From Sporomusaceae bacterium (lineage in GTDB: Bacteria > Bacillota > Negativicutes > Sporomusales > UBA7701), in contig JAVKTQ010000006.1 in the NCBI GenBank assembly GCA_031460455.1, positions 144,767 through 208,766 on the forward strand: a stretch of DNA of 64,000 nt, in the 5' to 3' direction. The notes under the pieces were generated by a model. The model saw only the letters and a list, made by a program, of their open reading frames with translations, did not search any database and was not told the DNA's origin. Every line of letters starts with the position of its first letter. Positions within the stretch are counted from its first letter, which is position 1. The position numbers and the translations under genes were made by a program. Positions 1 through 7,269 of this stretch are shown here, piece after piece.

Positions 1-2
1 TT

Positions 3-383
3 GCCGTGTGCGATGAGGAACAGATCCAGAGATGCGGGATGACGACGAAAAAGGCTTGTTATATCAAGAGCATGGCCGCGAAGGTTCTGTCGGGCGAGCT
101 CGATCTGGACGAACTTGCGTCTCTGCCCGACGACGCGGTAATAAAAAAACTGGTCGCTCTCGACGGAATCGGCGTCTGGACGGCGGAGATGCTGCTGCTG
201 TTTTCCCTCGGACGGCCGGATGTGGTGAGCTACGGCGATCTGGCAATCCGCAGGGGTATGATGAACCTGTATGGTTTGAAAGCGCTGCCGAAGAAGAAGT
301 TCGATTATTATCGCCGGCGGTATTCCCCGTACGGGTCGGTCGCTTCGCTCTATCTTTGGGAGCTGTCCGTGATGAAGCCATGA
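3..383 (+). CDS. alkA: DNA-3-methyladenine glycosylase (AlkA/HhH-GPD), C-terminal part
   Basis: The gene runs off the left edge of the window; about 127 C-terminal residues are present. It would excise alkylated purines as a monofunctional base-excision glycosylase in the cytoplasm. The visible part holds the helix-hairpin-helix (LDGIGVWTAEMLLLFSLG), followed by a Gly/Pro-rich turn and an Asp in SYGDLAIRRG at the place of the catalytic Asp of the HhH-GPD superfamily. The tail LYLWEL is typical of AlkA-type proteins. The true start lies upstream of the window, so an internal GTG at position 6 should not be taken as the start. Nothing nearby is functionally linked. Confidence 0.85.
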   Translation, partial: AVCDEEQIQRCGMTTKKACYIKSMAAKVLSGELDLDELASLPDDAVIKKLVALDGIGVWTAEMLLLFSLGRPDVVSYGDLAIRRGMMNLYGLKALPKKKFDYYRRRYSPYGSVASLYLWELSVMKP

Positions 384-437
384 TCCGGCTGTTATGGTGC
401 TGCGCAAGGGTGTATTATTGCTCTAAAGATAAAAAAA

Positions 438-495
438 AGTTGCCTTAAAGCGCCATCGGGTGCAAAATATAAGGAGAGTTGCGCCTTTAAGGCAA
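438..495. other. 14-bp imperfect inverted repeat in the leader of the glycan operon
   Basis: Arms TTGCCTTAAAGCGC (438-451) and GCGCCTTTAAGGCAA (481-495) pair with one bulged base and enclose about 29 nt that include AAGGAG. The structure lies between the alkA stop and the TTG start at 530. It could be a terminator without a T-tract, an operator, or a leader hairpin. I do not recognise it as a known riboswitch. Confidence 0.45.
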
Positions 496-529
496 GCTCC
501 CCCACGTTTTGACCGGGAGTTGAAATATT

Positions 530-1813
530 TTGGACCACCCCAAGGGCCTGATGAGGGGCCTGTATGACAAGTACAAAGACCGTGACGTCGTGTGGCTCGT
601 TCCCCTCGTAGTCGCGGCGACCGCCAGAATCCTCGACTATATTTTCTGGCTGCTCTCCTCCGGCCGCGGCATCCCCAAATGCGACGACACCACCTGGTAC
701 CTGAATTACGCCAATAACCTGCTCGCTAATCTGCAGAACGGCCTCGATATCGACGACACGCTCTACTTCGGCTACAACATCCTCTTAAGCTTCCTGCTCG
801 CCGTATTCCGCGACCCGGCCACCATCATTGTCATCCAGGGGGTGGTCGCCGGTCTGGGCGTCGTCCTTGTCTATAAGATCGCCCGGCTGCTGTTCACCAA
901 GACTACCGCCATCATCGCTTCCATTTTTTATATCGGCGCCTGGGACGTCACGATGTGGGCCTCGTACCTGCTGTCCGACAGCTTTTTCCTCAGCCTGTTG
1001 CTGCTGACCGTTTACAGCATGCTGCTGGCGCTGGAGACCGGCCGGCGCAGCCACCGACTCCTCTTCCTTGCCGCCGCCGGCTATCTGTTCATCTTCCGGC
1101 CCACCGGCATCCCGATCGTCGCCGTCCTTATCCCGTACATCATTTTCCGGCTGCCCCGCCCGGCGGCGGCCGCCTTCCTGGCCCGGTACCGGCTGCCCCT
1201 GGGCGGCGCGGCCGCGGTCCTCGTCGCCGGCGGCGCGTACCTCTACTGGAGCGGCGCCCTCGACCCCTTTTTTGCTTCCTTCCGGTATAATGTCCTTAAA
1301 GTCCTCTATACCGTATACGCCAGAGGCTTTATCTACGACTACGCCCATCCCCGCGACCTCAAGTTTCTCCCCGATCTGACCGTGACTGTGGCCAACAGCC
1401 CGGTGCTTAGTTTCATCGTCAACAACTGGGACTATGTCTCCACCCTTTACCTCAAGCGAGCGGTCGCCTTCCTCGGCCACTGGGTGTGGAAAACCGATTT
1501 CGGTTCCCTCAGCGGCGCTTATATGTTCGTTGTCAATATCTTGCCGGCGGCCCTCTTCGCCGTGGGTACGGTAGCTGCCGTCGCCGACCGCCGGTTTGCG
1601 AAGGCCGCGCCCCTGTGGCTTATCACGCTGGCTGTGTTTATCTTCTGTACGCTGCTGTTCATGGACTGGATGTACCGCTACCGTCTGCCGGCCATCCCCT
1701 TCATCGCCATCGTCGCCGCCTACGGCGCCGAACGGCTCATTCTTCTGGCAAAAAACACGAGGTTGATAACGTATGGAAAACGGCAAAACGCTGATTGTCA
1801 TCCCGGCGTTTAA
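530..1813 (+). CDS. GT-C fold membrane glycosyltransferase (GT39/ArnT-like)
   Basis: A 427-residue multi-pass membrane protein with about ten hydrophobic segments. After the first membrane segment an acidic loop (PKCDDTTWYLNYANNLL) sits where GT-C enzymes carry the catalytic Asp pair facing the outer membrane leaflet. Such enzymes move a sugar from a polyprenyl-phosphate donor to a lipid, glycan or protein acceptor. The start is TTG at 530, behind GGGAG at 516-520. The end overlaps the next gene, a polyprenyl-phosphate sugar synthase-like GT2, by 41 bp, so the two are probably translated together. The sugar and acceptor cannot be told from the sequence. Confidence 0.65.
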   Translation: MDHPKGLMRGLYDKYKDRDVVWLVPLVVAATARILDYIFWLLSSGRGIPKCDDTTWYLNYANNLLANLQNGLDIDDTLYFGYNILLSFLLAVFRDPATIIVIQGVVAGLGVVLVYKIARLLFTKTTAIIASIFYIGAWDVTMWASYLLSDSFFLSLLLLTVYSMLLALETGRRSHRLLFLAAAGYLFIFRPTGIPIVAVLIPYIIFRLPRPAAAAFLARYRLPLGGAAAVLVAGGAYLYWSGALDPFFASFRYNVLKVLYTVYARGFIYDYAHPRDLKFLPDLTVTVANSPVLSFIVNNWDYVSTLYLKRAVAFLGHWVWKTDFGSLSGAYMFVVNILPAALFAVGTVAAVADRRFAKAAPLWLITLAVFIFCTLLFMDWMYRYRLPAIPFIAIVAAYGAERLILLAKNTRLITYGKRQNADCHPGV

Positions 1814-2480
1814 CGAACAGGATAATATCCTCGGGGTCATCGGCGATATCCGCACCCACCTGCCTGACGCCGATATCCTCGTCGTCAACGACTGCTCGGT
1901 CGACGCGACCGCCAAGAGGGCGCGGCAGGCCGCCGGCGTGCAGGTCGTCGATCTGCCCTGCAATCTCGGCATCGGCGGCGCCGTCCAGACCGGCTTCAAG
2001 TACGCCCGCGACCGCGGCTACGATTATATGGTGCAGATCGACGGCGACGGCCAGCACCTGCCGCGCGAAGTGAGCAAGCTGGCAGCCGCCATGGCCGCCA
2101 CCGGCAGCGATATGGTCATCGGCTCGCGCTTTTTGGATGTCCGCTCCTTCCGCACGTCGTGGCAGCGGCGGATCGGCATAAATATTTTCCGCCACCTTTT
2201 CCGCCTGCTCCTGGGGCTCACCATCACGGACGGCACCTCGGGCTTCCGCCTCTACAACAGGAGAAGCATCGAGGTTCTCGCCCGCTTTTACCCCAGCGAT
2301 TATCCCGAGCCCGACGCCATCGTCCTCCTCTACAAGCACGGCCTGGCCATCACCGAGGTCGGCGTCGCCATGCGGGCCCGCGAAAGCGGCCATTCCTCCA
2401 TCACCGCCCTCAGGAGCCCCTACTACATGGCCAAGGTCACCCTCTCGATCATCTTATCCTGTTCGCGGACGAGGTGGTGA
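1773..2480 (+). CDS. GT2 family glycosyltransferase, dolichyl-phosphate-mannose synthase-like
   Basis: A 235-residue GT-A enzyme. It opens with the nucleotide-binding strand LIVIPAFNEQDNI, has a second Asp in VVNDCSVDAT, and the metal-binding DxD as QIDGDGQHLP around residue 90. The TSGFRLYNR segment is typical of DPM1/polyprenyl-phosphate sugar synthases. No C-terminal membrane segments are present, so it is probably a soluble or peripheral enzyme. It would load a nucleotide sugar onto undecaprenyl phosphate for the GT-C transferase just upstream. Its stop overlaps the start region of the DUF2304 gene. Confidence 0.8.
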   Translation: MENGKTLIVIPAFNEQDNILGVIGDIRTHLPDADILVVNDCSVDATAKRARQAAGVQVVDLPCNLGIGGAVQTGFKYARDRGYDYMVQIDGDGQHLPREVSKLAAAMAATGSDMVIGSRFLDVRSFRTSWQRRIGINIFRHLFRLLLGLTITDGTSGFRLYNRRSIEVLARFYPSDYPEPDAIVLLYKHGLAITEVGVAMRARESGHSSITALRSPYYMAKVTLSIILSCSRTRW

Positions 2481-2485
2481 GCGTT

Positions 2486-2866
2486 ATGGTCGTGCATATC
2501 GACAAGATCCACTTCCTGGGCGCCATTTTCAGCTTCATCATCCTCGCCGCCGTCTTCGTGCTTGTCCGCGAGCGCCATCTCAAGGAGAAATACTCCCTCG
2601 CCTGGTTTCTCATCGGCCTCTTCATCCTCGTGATGTCGATCTTCGAAGGGCTGATGGACTGGTTCGGCGACCTCATCGGCGTCTATTACGCCCCCTCGGC
2701 TTTTTTCGGCCTGCTGATCGCCTGCGCCTACCTCCTGCTCCTCAATATGAGTGTCAGCATATCCCACCTTAAAATGCACAACAAGGCCCTGACCCAGGAA
2801 CTGGGCCTGACCAAACTGCGCTTCGAGGAACTCGAACAGAAAGTGAACAGGTCCGGCCATGATTAA
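2486..2866 (+). CDS. DUF2304 family membrane protein
   Basis: About 126 residues: three membrane segments separated by basic turns (RERHLKEKYSLAW), then a C-terminal amphipathic coiled-coil (LGLTKLRFEELEQKV). This is the typical layout of DUF2304 proteins, which usually sit directly after a GT2 gene and are thought to anchor or assist it. GTG codons at 2474 and 2477 are alternative starts; ATG at 2486 follows GAGGTGG. The gene overlaps the next by 8 bp. Function is inferred only from the conserved gene pairing. Confidence 0.7.
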   Translation: MVVHIDKIHFLGAIFSFIILAAVFVLVRERHLKEKYSLAWFLIGLFILVMSIFEGLMDWFGDLIGVYYAPSAFFGLLIACAYLLLLNMSVSISHLKMHNKALTQELGLTKLRFEELEQKVNRSGHD

Positions 2867-3212
2867 ATATTTCGTGCTCCTGGCCAGCGTCGCTATGACG
2901 GTCGCGGCCAGCACCCTCCTCAAGCTGGGCAGCGCCGCGGTCGATTTCGACGGCGGCCTTAGCGCGATTTTCAAGGGCTATGTCACTTCGCCCCTTATCG
3001 TCGCCGGTTTCGCCTCCTACGCCCTGGCCGCGCTGCTGTGGGTGTACTGCCTCGCCAATTTCGACCTGGGCTACGCCACGTTCGTCGCCAGCATCCAGTA
3101 TATAATGCTGCTCGCCGTGGCCATCCTCGTTTTCCACGAGCACATCAGCGTCCTCAAATGGGCCGGCAGCTTTCTGATAATGATCGGCGTATTCTGCTGG
3201 CTGAAAGGATAA
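2859..3212 (+). CDS. Small EmrE/ArnE-like membrane protein (DMT superfamily)
   Basis: A 117-residue protein with four predicted membrane helices. It starts MIKYFVLLASVAMTVAASTLLKLG and ends with the typical SMR segment VLKWAGSFLIMIGVFCWLKG. Length and topology match small multidrug-resistance proteins and the ArnE/ArnF undecaprenyl-phosphate-sugar flippase subunits. In this operon, with a polyprenyl-sugar synthase and a GT-C transferase, a lipid-linked-sugar flippase fits better than drug efflux. The membrane Glu typical of EmrE drug pumps is absent from the first helix, which favours the flippase reading. Confidence 0.65.
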   Translation: MIKYFVLLASVAMTVAASTLLKLGSAAVDFDGGLSAIFKGYVTSPLIVAGFASYALAALLWVYCLANFDLGYATFVASIQYIMLLAVAILVFHEHISVLKWAGSFLIMIGVFCWLKG

Positions 3213-3219
3213 CGGCAAG

Positions 3220-4275
3220 ATGTTGACGTGCGTCCCCTATACCGAGGCTCTTAAGAGCGGCTGGGACGAGCTCGCTCTCGCCCGCGGCACGATATATCAC
3301 ACCACCGCTTTCCGGCGCATCCTCGCCGACTCCTTCGGCTATACCCCGGCCGACCACGCCATCCTGGACGCCGACGGCAACATTGCCGCCCTCATCCCCC
3401 TCGTGATCGGCCGCAATCTCCGCCTCCGGCGGGCGGGCGTTTCCCTGCCCTTCGCCAACCACGCCGACCTGTGCGCGACTTCGGAGGACGCCCGAAACGC
3501 CGCCTTCGCCGCTCTCCCGGATATCGCCGCCGCCCACCGCCTCGCTTATCTGGAGGTCCGCCTGACGGAAGAAGACGGCCGCCCCGCGCCGGCTGCTCCC
3601 GGCTGGACGGCGAACCGCGCGAACTATACATTCCGCCTGCCCTTGGCCGGCGGCGAGGCGCAGGTGCTCGCCCTCTCGACCTCCGGCAACCGCAACCACA
3701 TCCGCAAGGCGGTCAAGCACGACCTCTTTGCTGTCTCGTTCGATCCCGGCAACCTGGAAGGCTTTTACCGCGTCTACTGCAAACGGATGAAAGAGCTGGG
3801 TTCTCCCGCTCCCGCTATCCGTTTTTTTGAATCTTTCTTCCGCCTCCTTCCCGGCCACGCCACCCTGCTCACCGTCCTCGACCGCGCCGGCGGCGCGGTG
3901 GTCGGCGGCATGCTGCTGCTCGCCAGCCCCGGCGACAATACCCTCTACTATCCTTACGGCGCCACCCTCGTGGAATACAACAGCCGCTACCTGGGCAATT
4001 TCATGTACTGGGAAGCGGTGAAATTCGCCATCGCGAGTGGCTTCGGCCACCTCGACCTCGGCCGCTCGCCGGCGGGGTCCGGCACCTACCGCTACAAGGA
4101 GCAATGGGGCGCCCGCTCCGTGCGCCTCGCCTACCTCACGTACAGCCCTTCGGGCGTTCCGGCCGGCCCGCCCGACCGCGGCCGCCTCGGCCCGCTCGTC
4201 GAGCTGTGGCGGGCCGCTCCGGCTTTCGTGACCGATGTTGCCGGCCCACGCCTGATAGGCTACCTGCTGCCCTGA
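3220..4275 (+). CDS. FemAB/GNAT-fold acyltransferase, XrtA/PEP-CTERM-associated type
   Basis: A 351-residue protein with two GNAT-like halves. The C-terminal block FGHLDLGRSPAGSGTYRYKE, plus GNFMYWEAVKFA before it, matches the signature of FemAB-like proteins encoded in exosortase (XrtA/PEP-CTERM) loci, where the consensus is close to DFGRSKxGTGxxxFKxxWG. FemAB proteins transfer aminoacyl groups to envelope precursors; the substrate here is unknown. It starts 7 nt after the flippase-like gene, behind AAAGGAT. No exosortase or PEP-CTERM protein is visible in the window, so the role is probably general surface-glycan modification. Confidence 0.7.
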   Translation: MLTCVPYTEALKSGWDELALARGTIYHTTAFRRILADSFGYTPADHAILDADGNIAALIPLVIGRNLRLRRAGVSLPFANHADLCATSEDARNAAFAALPDIAAAHRLAYLEVRLTEEDGRPAPAAPGWTANRANYTFRLPLAGGEAQVLALSTSGNRNHIRKAVKHDLFAVSFDPGNLEGFYRVYCKRMKELGSPAPAIRFFESFFRLLPGHATLLTVLDRAGGAVVGGMLLLASPGDNTLYYPYGATLVEYNSRYLGNFMYWEAVKFAIASGFGHLDLGRSPAGSGTYRYKEQWGARSVRLAYLTYSPSGVPAGPPDRGRLGPLVELWRAAPAFVTDVAGPRLIGYLLP

Positions 4276-4301
4276 GCAAATCCGCCCACCCGGAGGACGA
4301 T

Positions 4302-4961
4302 ATGACCAACAAATGGCAGAATTATTTCGACGAAAAAGCCGCCACCCACGGCGCCTCTGTCAAGGCGTCCGATTATTACGACGAGGCCAGCTTTTTCATG
4401 CAGCGGGACAATATTCTCCGCTGGCTCGGCGACCTGAAAGGCGCTTGCATTCTCGACGCCGGCTGCGGCGTCGGCGCTTTCAGCGAGCCGCTCGTCGCCG
4501 CCAACACCGTGCATGGCGTCGATTTCTCGGCCAAGAGCCTCGAACACGCCGCCGCCCGCGGCCTCAAGACCCAGGTCGGCGACCTCGCCGCCCTGCCGTT
4601 CACCGACGGCTTGTTCGACCTGGTACTATGCATCGGCGTCATCCAGCTTATCGACGACCATCTGCCTGTGCTGCGCGAGCTGGCCCGCGTCACCAAGCCC
4701 GGCGGCGCGCTGCTCGTCCAGACGCTCCACCGCGGCTCGCTCCAGCGCAAGCTGCTGGCGCTGTTCGAAAAGAGCCACAAATTTGATAAGATGTACGCCA
4801 TGGATGCCCTGGCCGCCGACTTTGCGGCCTGCGGCCTGGAGGACCCGGAGTTTCTCAAGCTCTACCACCCTTTCACCTTTGTCACCACCGGCGGGGCCGG
4901 GGAGTTGGGCGATTTCCTCTGCACCTCGTTCGCGCTGAAAGGACGGAAAAAGCGTGGCTGA
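4302..4961 (+). CDS. Class I SAM-dependent methyltransferase
   Basis: 219 residues. Motif I is ILDAGCGVGAFSEPL, the acidic end of strand 2 is HGVDFSAKSL, and motif IV is LVLCIGVIQLIDD. This is the UbiE/Methyltransf_11 type fold. ATG at 4302 is chosen because GGAGG lies at 4292-4296; longer readings in this frame would run through the previous gene. It ends 8 bp into the deacetylase gene. The operon position suggests methylation of a sugar or lipid-linked intermediate. Confidence 0.8.
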   Translation: MTNKWQNYFDEKAATHGASVKASDYYDEASFFMQRDNILRWLGDLKGACILDAGCGVGAFSEPLVAANTVHGVDFSAKSLEHAAARGLKTQVGDLAALPFTDGLFDLVLCIGVIQLIDDHLPVLRELARVTKPGGALLVQTLHRGSLQRKLLALFEKSHKFDKMYAMDALAADFAACGLEDPEFLKLYHPFTFVTTGGAGELGDFLCTSFALKGRKKRG

Positions 4962-5844
4962 GCGGCCGTTCGCCAACCTGCTGACCTTCGACACCGAAGA
5001 ATGGTACCACGCCAATTATGACGATATCGACCCCGCCGCCCTGCGCGGCCGAGGCTCGAACTTCCCCGCCCAGGTGGACGCCCTGCTGGCGATGTGCGCC
5101 GAAGCCGGCGCAAAAGCCACCTTTTTCGTGCTGGGCGCTGTCGCCGAGGACCACCCGGCGGTCGTCCGCGCCATCGCCGCCGCCGGCCACGAGATCGCTT
5201 CGCACGGCTACGGCCACGCCCTGGCTTACCGCCAGACGGTGGCCGAGTTCGCCGCCGATGTCAGGAAGTCGGTCGCTATCCTCGAAGACGTGACAGGCGC
5301 GGCCATCCGCGGCTACCGTGCCCCGTCGTGGTCGATCGTCGCTGCGAACCACCACTACCTCGCCGCCCTGGAGGAACTCGGCCTGATTTACGACGCCAGC
5401 ATCTTCCCGGTCCGTACCTTCCTGTACGGCATCCCCGACGCCCCGACCCATATCCACCACCCGGTCGTCGCCGGGCGGAGCCTAAAGCTCTGGGAGGTCC
5501 CAACCTCGGTCGTCCGTTTGGCCGGGCGCAATATCGGCTACTCGGGCGGCTTCTACTTCCGCCTCTTCCCCGGATTTTTCGTCGAATACGCCATCCGCCG
5601 CGCCAACCGCCGCGGCCAGCCGGCGATCGTATACCTCCACCCCCGCGAGCTCGACCCCGGCGAACGCCGCCTCGCCCTGCCCGCCAAGGAGGCCTTCATC
5701 CACTACCACGGCATCGGCGGCACACAGGGCAAACTTGCGGTGCTGCTGGACAGGTTCAGGTTTACGTCGGTGATTGACCACCTGAAAACGATAGACCCGT
5801 CGATAAAAGAAGCCCGCCTGCCGGGCACTAAGAAATCCATATAA
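4954..5844 (+). CDS. Polysaccharide deacetylase (NodB fold) with DUF3473-type C-terminus
   Basis: 296 residues, GTG start, no signal peptide. NodB motifs are present: FDTEEWYH (motif 1 acids), ATFFVLG, HEIASHGYGH (metal His pair), GYRAPSWSI and later YLHPREL. The C-terminal section with GGFYFRLFP and IHYHGIGG is characteristic of the deacetylase subfamily found in PEP-CTERM/exosortase loci. It would remove N-acetyl groups from a surface polysaccharide or a lipid-linked sugar. The missing signal peptide argues for action on a cytoplasmic intermediate. It is the last gene of the seven-gene operon and is followed by a hairpin. Confidence 0.8.
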   Translation: MAERPFANLLTFDTEEWYHANYDDIDPAALRGRGSNFPAQVDALLAMCAEAGAKATFFVLGAVAEDHPAVVRAIAAAGHEIASHGYGHALAYRQTVAEFAADVRKSVAILEDVTGAAIRGYRAPSWSIVAANHHYLAALEELGLIYDASIFPVRTFLYGIPDAPTHIHHPVVAGRSLKLWEVPTSVVRLAGRNIGYSGGFYFRLFPGFFVEYAIRRANRRGQPAIVYLHPRELDPGERRLALPAKEAFIHYHGIGGTQGKLAVLLDRFRFTSVIDHLKTIDPSIKEARLPGTKKSI

Positions 5845-5859
5845 AGAGTGGAACGTTAA

Positions 5860-5885
5860 AACAGGCTGCCATATGGCAGCCTGTT
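5860..5885. terminator. Hairpin between convergent deacetylase and FTR1 genes
   Basis: Perfect 11-bp stem (AACAGGCTGCC / GGCAGCCTGTT) with a 4-nt loop. There is no strong T-run, so termination strength is uncertain. Confidence 0.5.
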
Positions 5886-5945
5886 CGGTATATTAAATGG
5901 CATATTCTTCCGATGAGCCGCGGATGTATTGTCAACCGGTCCCGG

Positions 5946-6794
5946 TCAAGCCTGCATCCCCTGTAGGCATGGGGTTTTGCGCAACGACCAATGCCTGATA
6001 AATAAGAGCAGCATCGACACGGTATAGCCGTATTGAGCTATTAGTTGTACCCATTCCGGCCTTGAGTACCATCCCAACAGCACATTGAGCGGCAACCCAA
6101 CAGCGCCGGCTTTATGATCGAGTATTGTCTTCGACAGATCGAATACCCTTGTAAGCAAGATGCTATCTTTGGCAATATAGCCAGAATCTTTCATCGCGGA
6201 GAGCCCCTCGTGAATCCCATATCCTAACAGATAGCCGGCTTGGATGATCAGATATACCAGCGTCAAACCGAAGAGTACCTTCAGATTAACCTTCACAAGG
6301 GCCAGAGATATAAGTACCGTAAGCACAAGGGCCGCAGCAATTCCACCCAGGACCGGAATCACAGGATATTGGCCGGCAAAAGCAAATATGCTTATCTCCA
6401 CACCTTCGCGAGCTACCATAACCAGAGCGATTACCAGTATTCCCAGTGGGGAGAGGTTCTCATCAACCGACGTCCTTATATGCTCCGCCATGTCACGCCC
6501 GTTCTTTATCATCCAAAGGATGAAAGTCGTCACGAGCCCGAGGGCGACTAAGCTTGCTCCACTCTCCCAAATCTTTGCCATGATTCCGGCTGTACCGACC
6601 AAACCTTCGAGCGCGTTCAGGATGGCCCCAAAGAGCAAGGATACAGCGACTCCGCCGAACACTCCGTAAAAGACATACTTTCGCAGCGACTGCTGACCCA
6701 GCTTATCGAGGCAACGAAAAATTATCGCGACAACGAGGAACGCTTCCAGCCCCTCTCTGAAACCCATTATAAGCCCGGGAAACAATTGTGACAT
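5946..6794 (-). CDS. FTR1-family high-affinity iron permease
   Basis: 282 residues with about seven membrane helices. It has both hallmark REGxE motifs of FTR1/EfeU permeases: GFREGLEAFLVV near the N-terminus and AREGVEISIFAF in the middle. It would import iron across the inner membrane, usually with a periplasmic partner; none is adjacent. I chose ATG at 6794, behind AGGAGG. A longer reading to 6860 would place the Fur box inside the coding region. The Fur box at 6812-6830 implies induction under iron limitation. Confidence 0.88.
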   Translation of the reverse strand: MSQLFPGLIMGFREGLEAFLVVAIIFRCLDKLGQQSLRKYVFYGVFGGVAVSLLFGAILNALEGLVGTAGIMAKIWESGASLVALGLVTTFILWMIKNGRDMAEHIRTSVDENLSPLGILVIALVMVAREGVEISIFAFAGQYPVIPVLGGIAAALVLTVLISLALVKVNLKVLFGLTLVYLIIQAGYLLGYGIHEGLSAMKDSGYIAKDSILLTRVFDLSKTILDHKAGAVGLPLNVLLGWYSRPEWVQLIAQYGYTVSMLLLFIRHWSLRKTPCLQGMQA

Positions 6795-6811
6795 TTCTTT
6801 TCCTCCTATTT

Positions 6812-6830
6812 GAGAATGATTTTCAATATC
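6812..6830 (-). promoter_or_regulatory. Fur box upstream of FTR1 permease
   Basis: The 19-mer GAGAATGATTTTCAATATC matches 15 of 19 positions of the classical Fur box GATAATGATAATCATTATC. It ends 18 nt before the permease start codon. Confidence 0.8.
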
Positions 6831-6944
6831 ATTATATAACTGGATTGTATATTCTGTCAAGACTCCTTACAGTTTCTGAAAATCCGCTGCGCCATAAAGA
6901 CTCGCATTGAGGCAGCCGTTCCGATATACGCCGATTACAAAGCC

Positions 6945-6971
6945 AAAACCGGCGACATAATCGCCGGTTTT
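6945..6971. terminator. Hairpin downstream of cooS and repeat A
   Basis: AAAACCGGCGA / TCGCCGGTTTT, an 11-bp perfect stem with a 5-nt loop. On the minus strand it is followed by a T-rich stretch, so it could end the CO dehydrogenase transcript. The rest of the space between the Fur box and 7035 shows nothing recognisable. Confidence 0.6.
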
Positions 6972-7034
6972 CGAAATTACCCTCTTTAACTTAGCCTCTT
7001 CGTCGAATACGCGGGCTTCAATCATTTAATCTCA

Positions 7035-7268
7035 GGTTGCCTAGAAAGGTCCAGATGCAAGGCGCACCGGAGGCTGACACCACCGTTTCCTCCGCGACAA
7101 CGTTTGTAGCGTTGTTTGCACGGGATGGGTTCAACGGCATCGCGCGTACACGGAACGTACGCTGAGGATGGCAACTGAGGAGCAAGTGCGGAGTTCTTGG
7201 TGCTTTAGCACCTAGAACGACGGCCTGCCCCTTGCGGGTACGCCGCAGATGGGCCTTTATCGGCAACC
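7035..7268 (+). repeat. Dispersed palindromic repeat, copy A
   Basis: Left end GGTTGCCTAGAAAGGTCC then CAGATGCAAGGCG; the right end read backwards is GGTTGCCGATAAAGGCCC then ATCTGCGGCG. The core shares GTACACnnnnnGTACGCTGAGGATGGCA and GAGGAGCAA with copy D. This copy is longer because of two insertions, one of them a small palindrome (TTCTTGGTGCT / AGCACCTAGAA) at about 7192-7215. It ends 1 nt before the cooS stop codon. Confidence 0.85.
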
Positions 7269-7269
7269 G

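Noticed and set aside
6794..6860. 22-codon longer N-terminus of the iron permease
   Set aside because: It would bury the Fur box in the coding region and skip the AGGAGG site before ATG 6794.
7018..7266. Open frames inside repeat copy A (and 48851-49071 in copy D, 11275-11604 in copy C)
   Set aside because: They run through the palindromic repeats and would make similar short Arg/Pro-rich peptides only because the repeats are similar.
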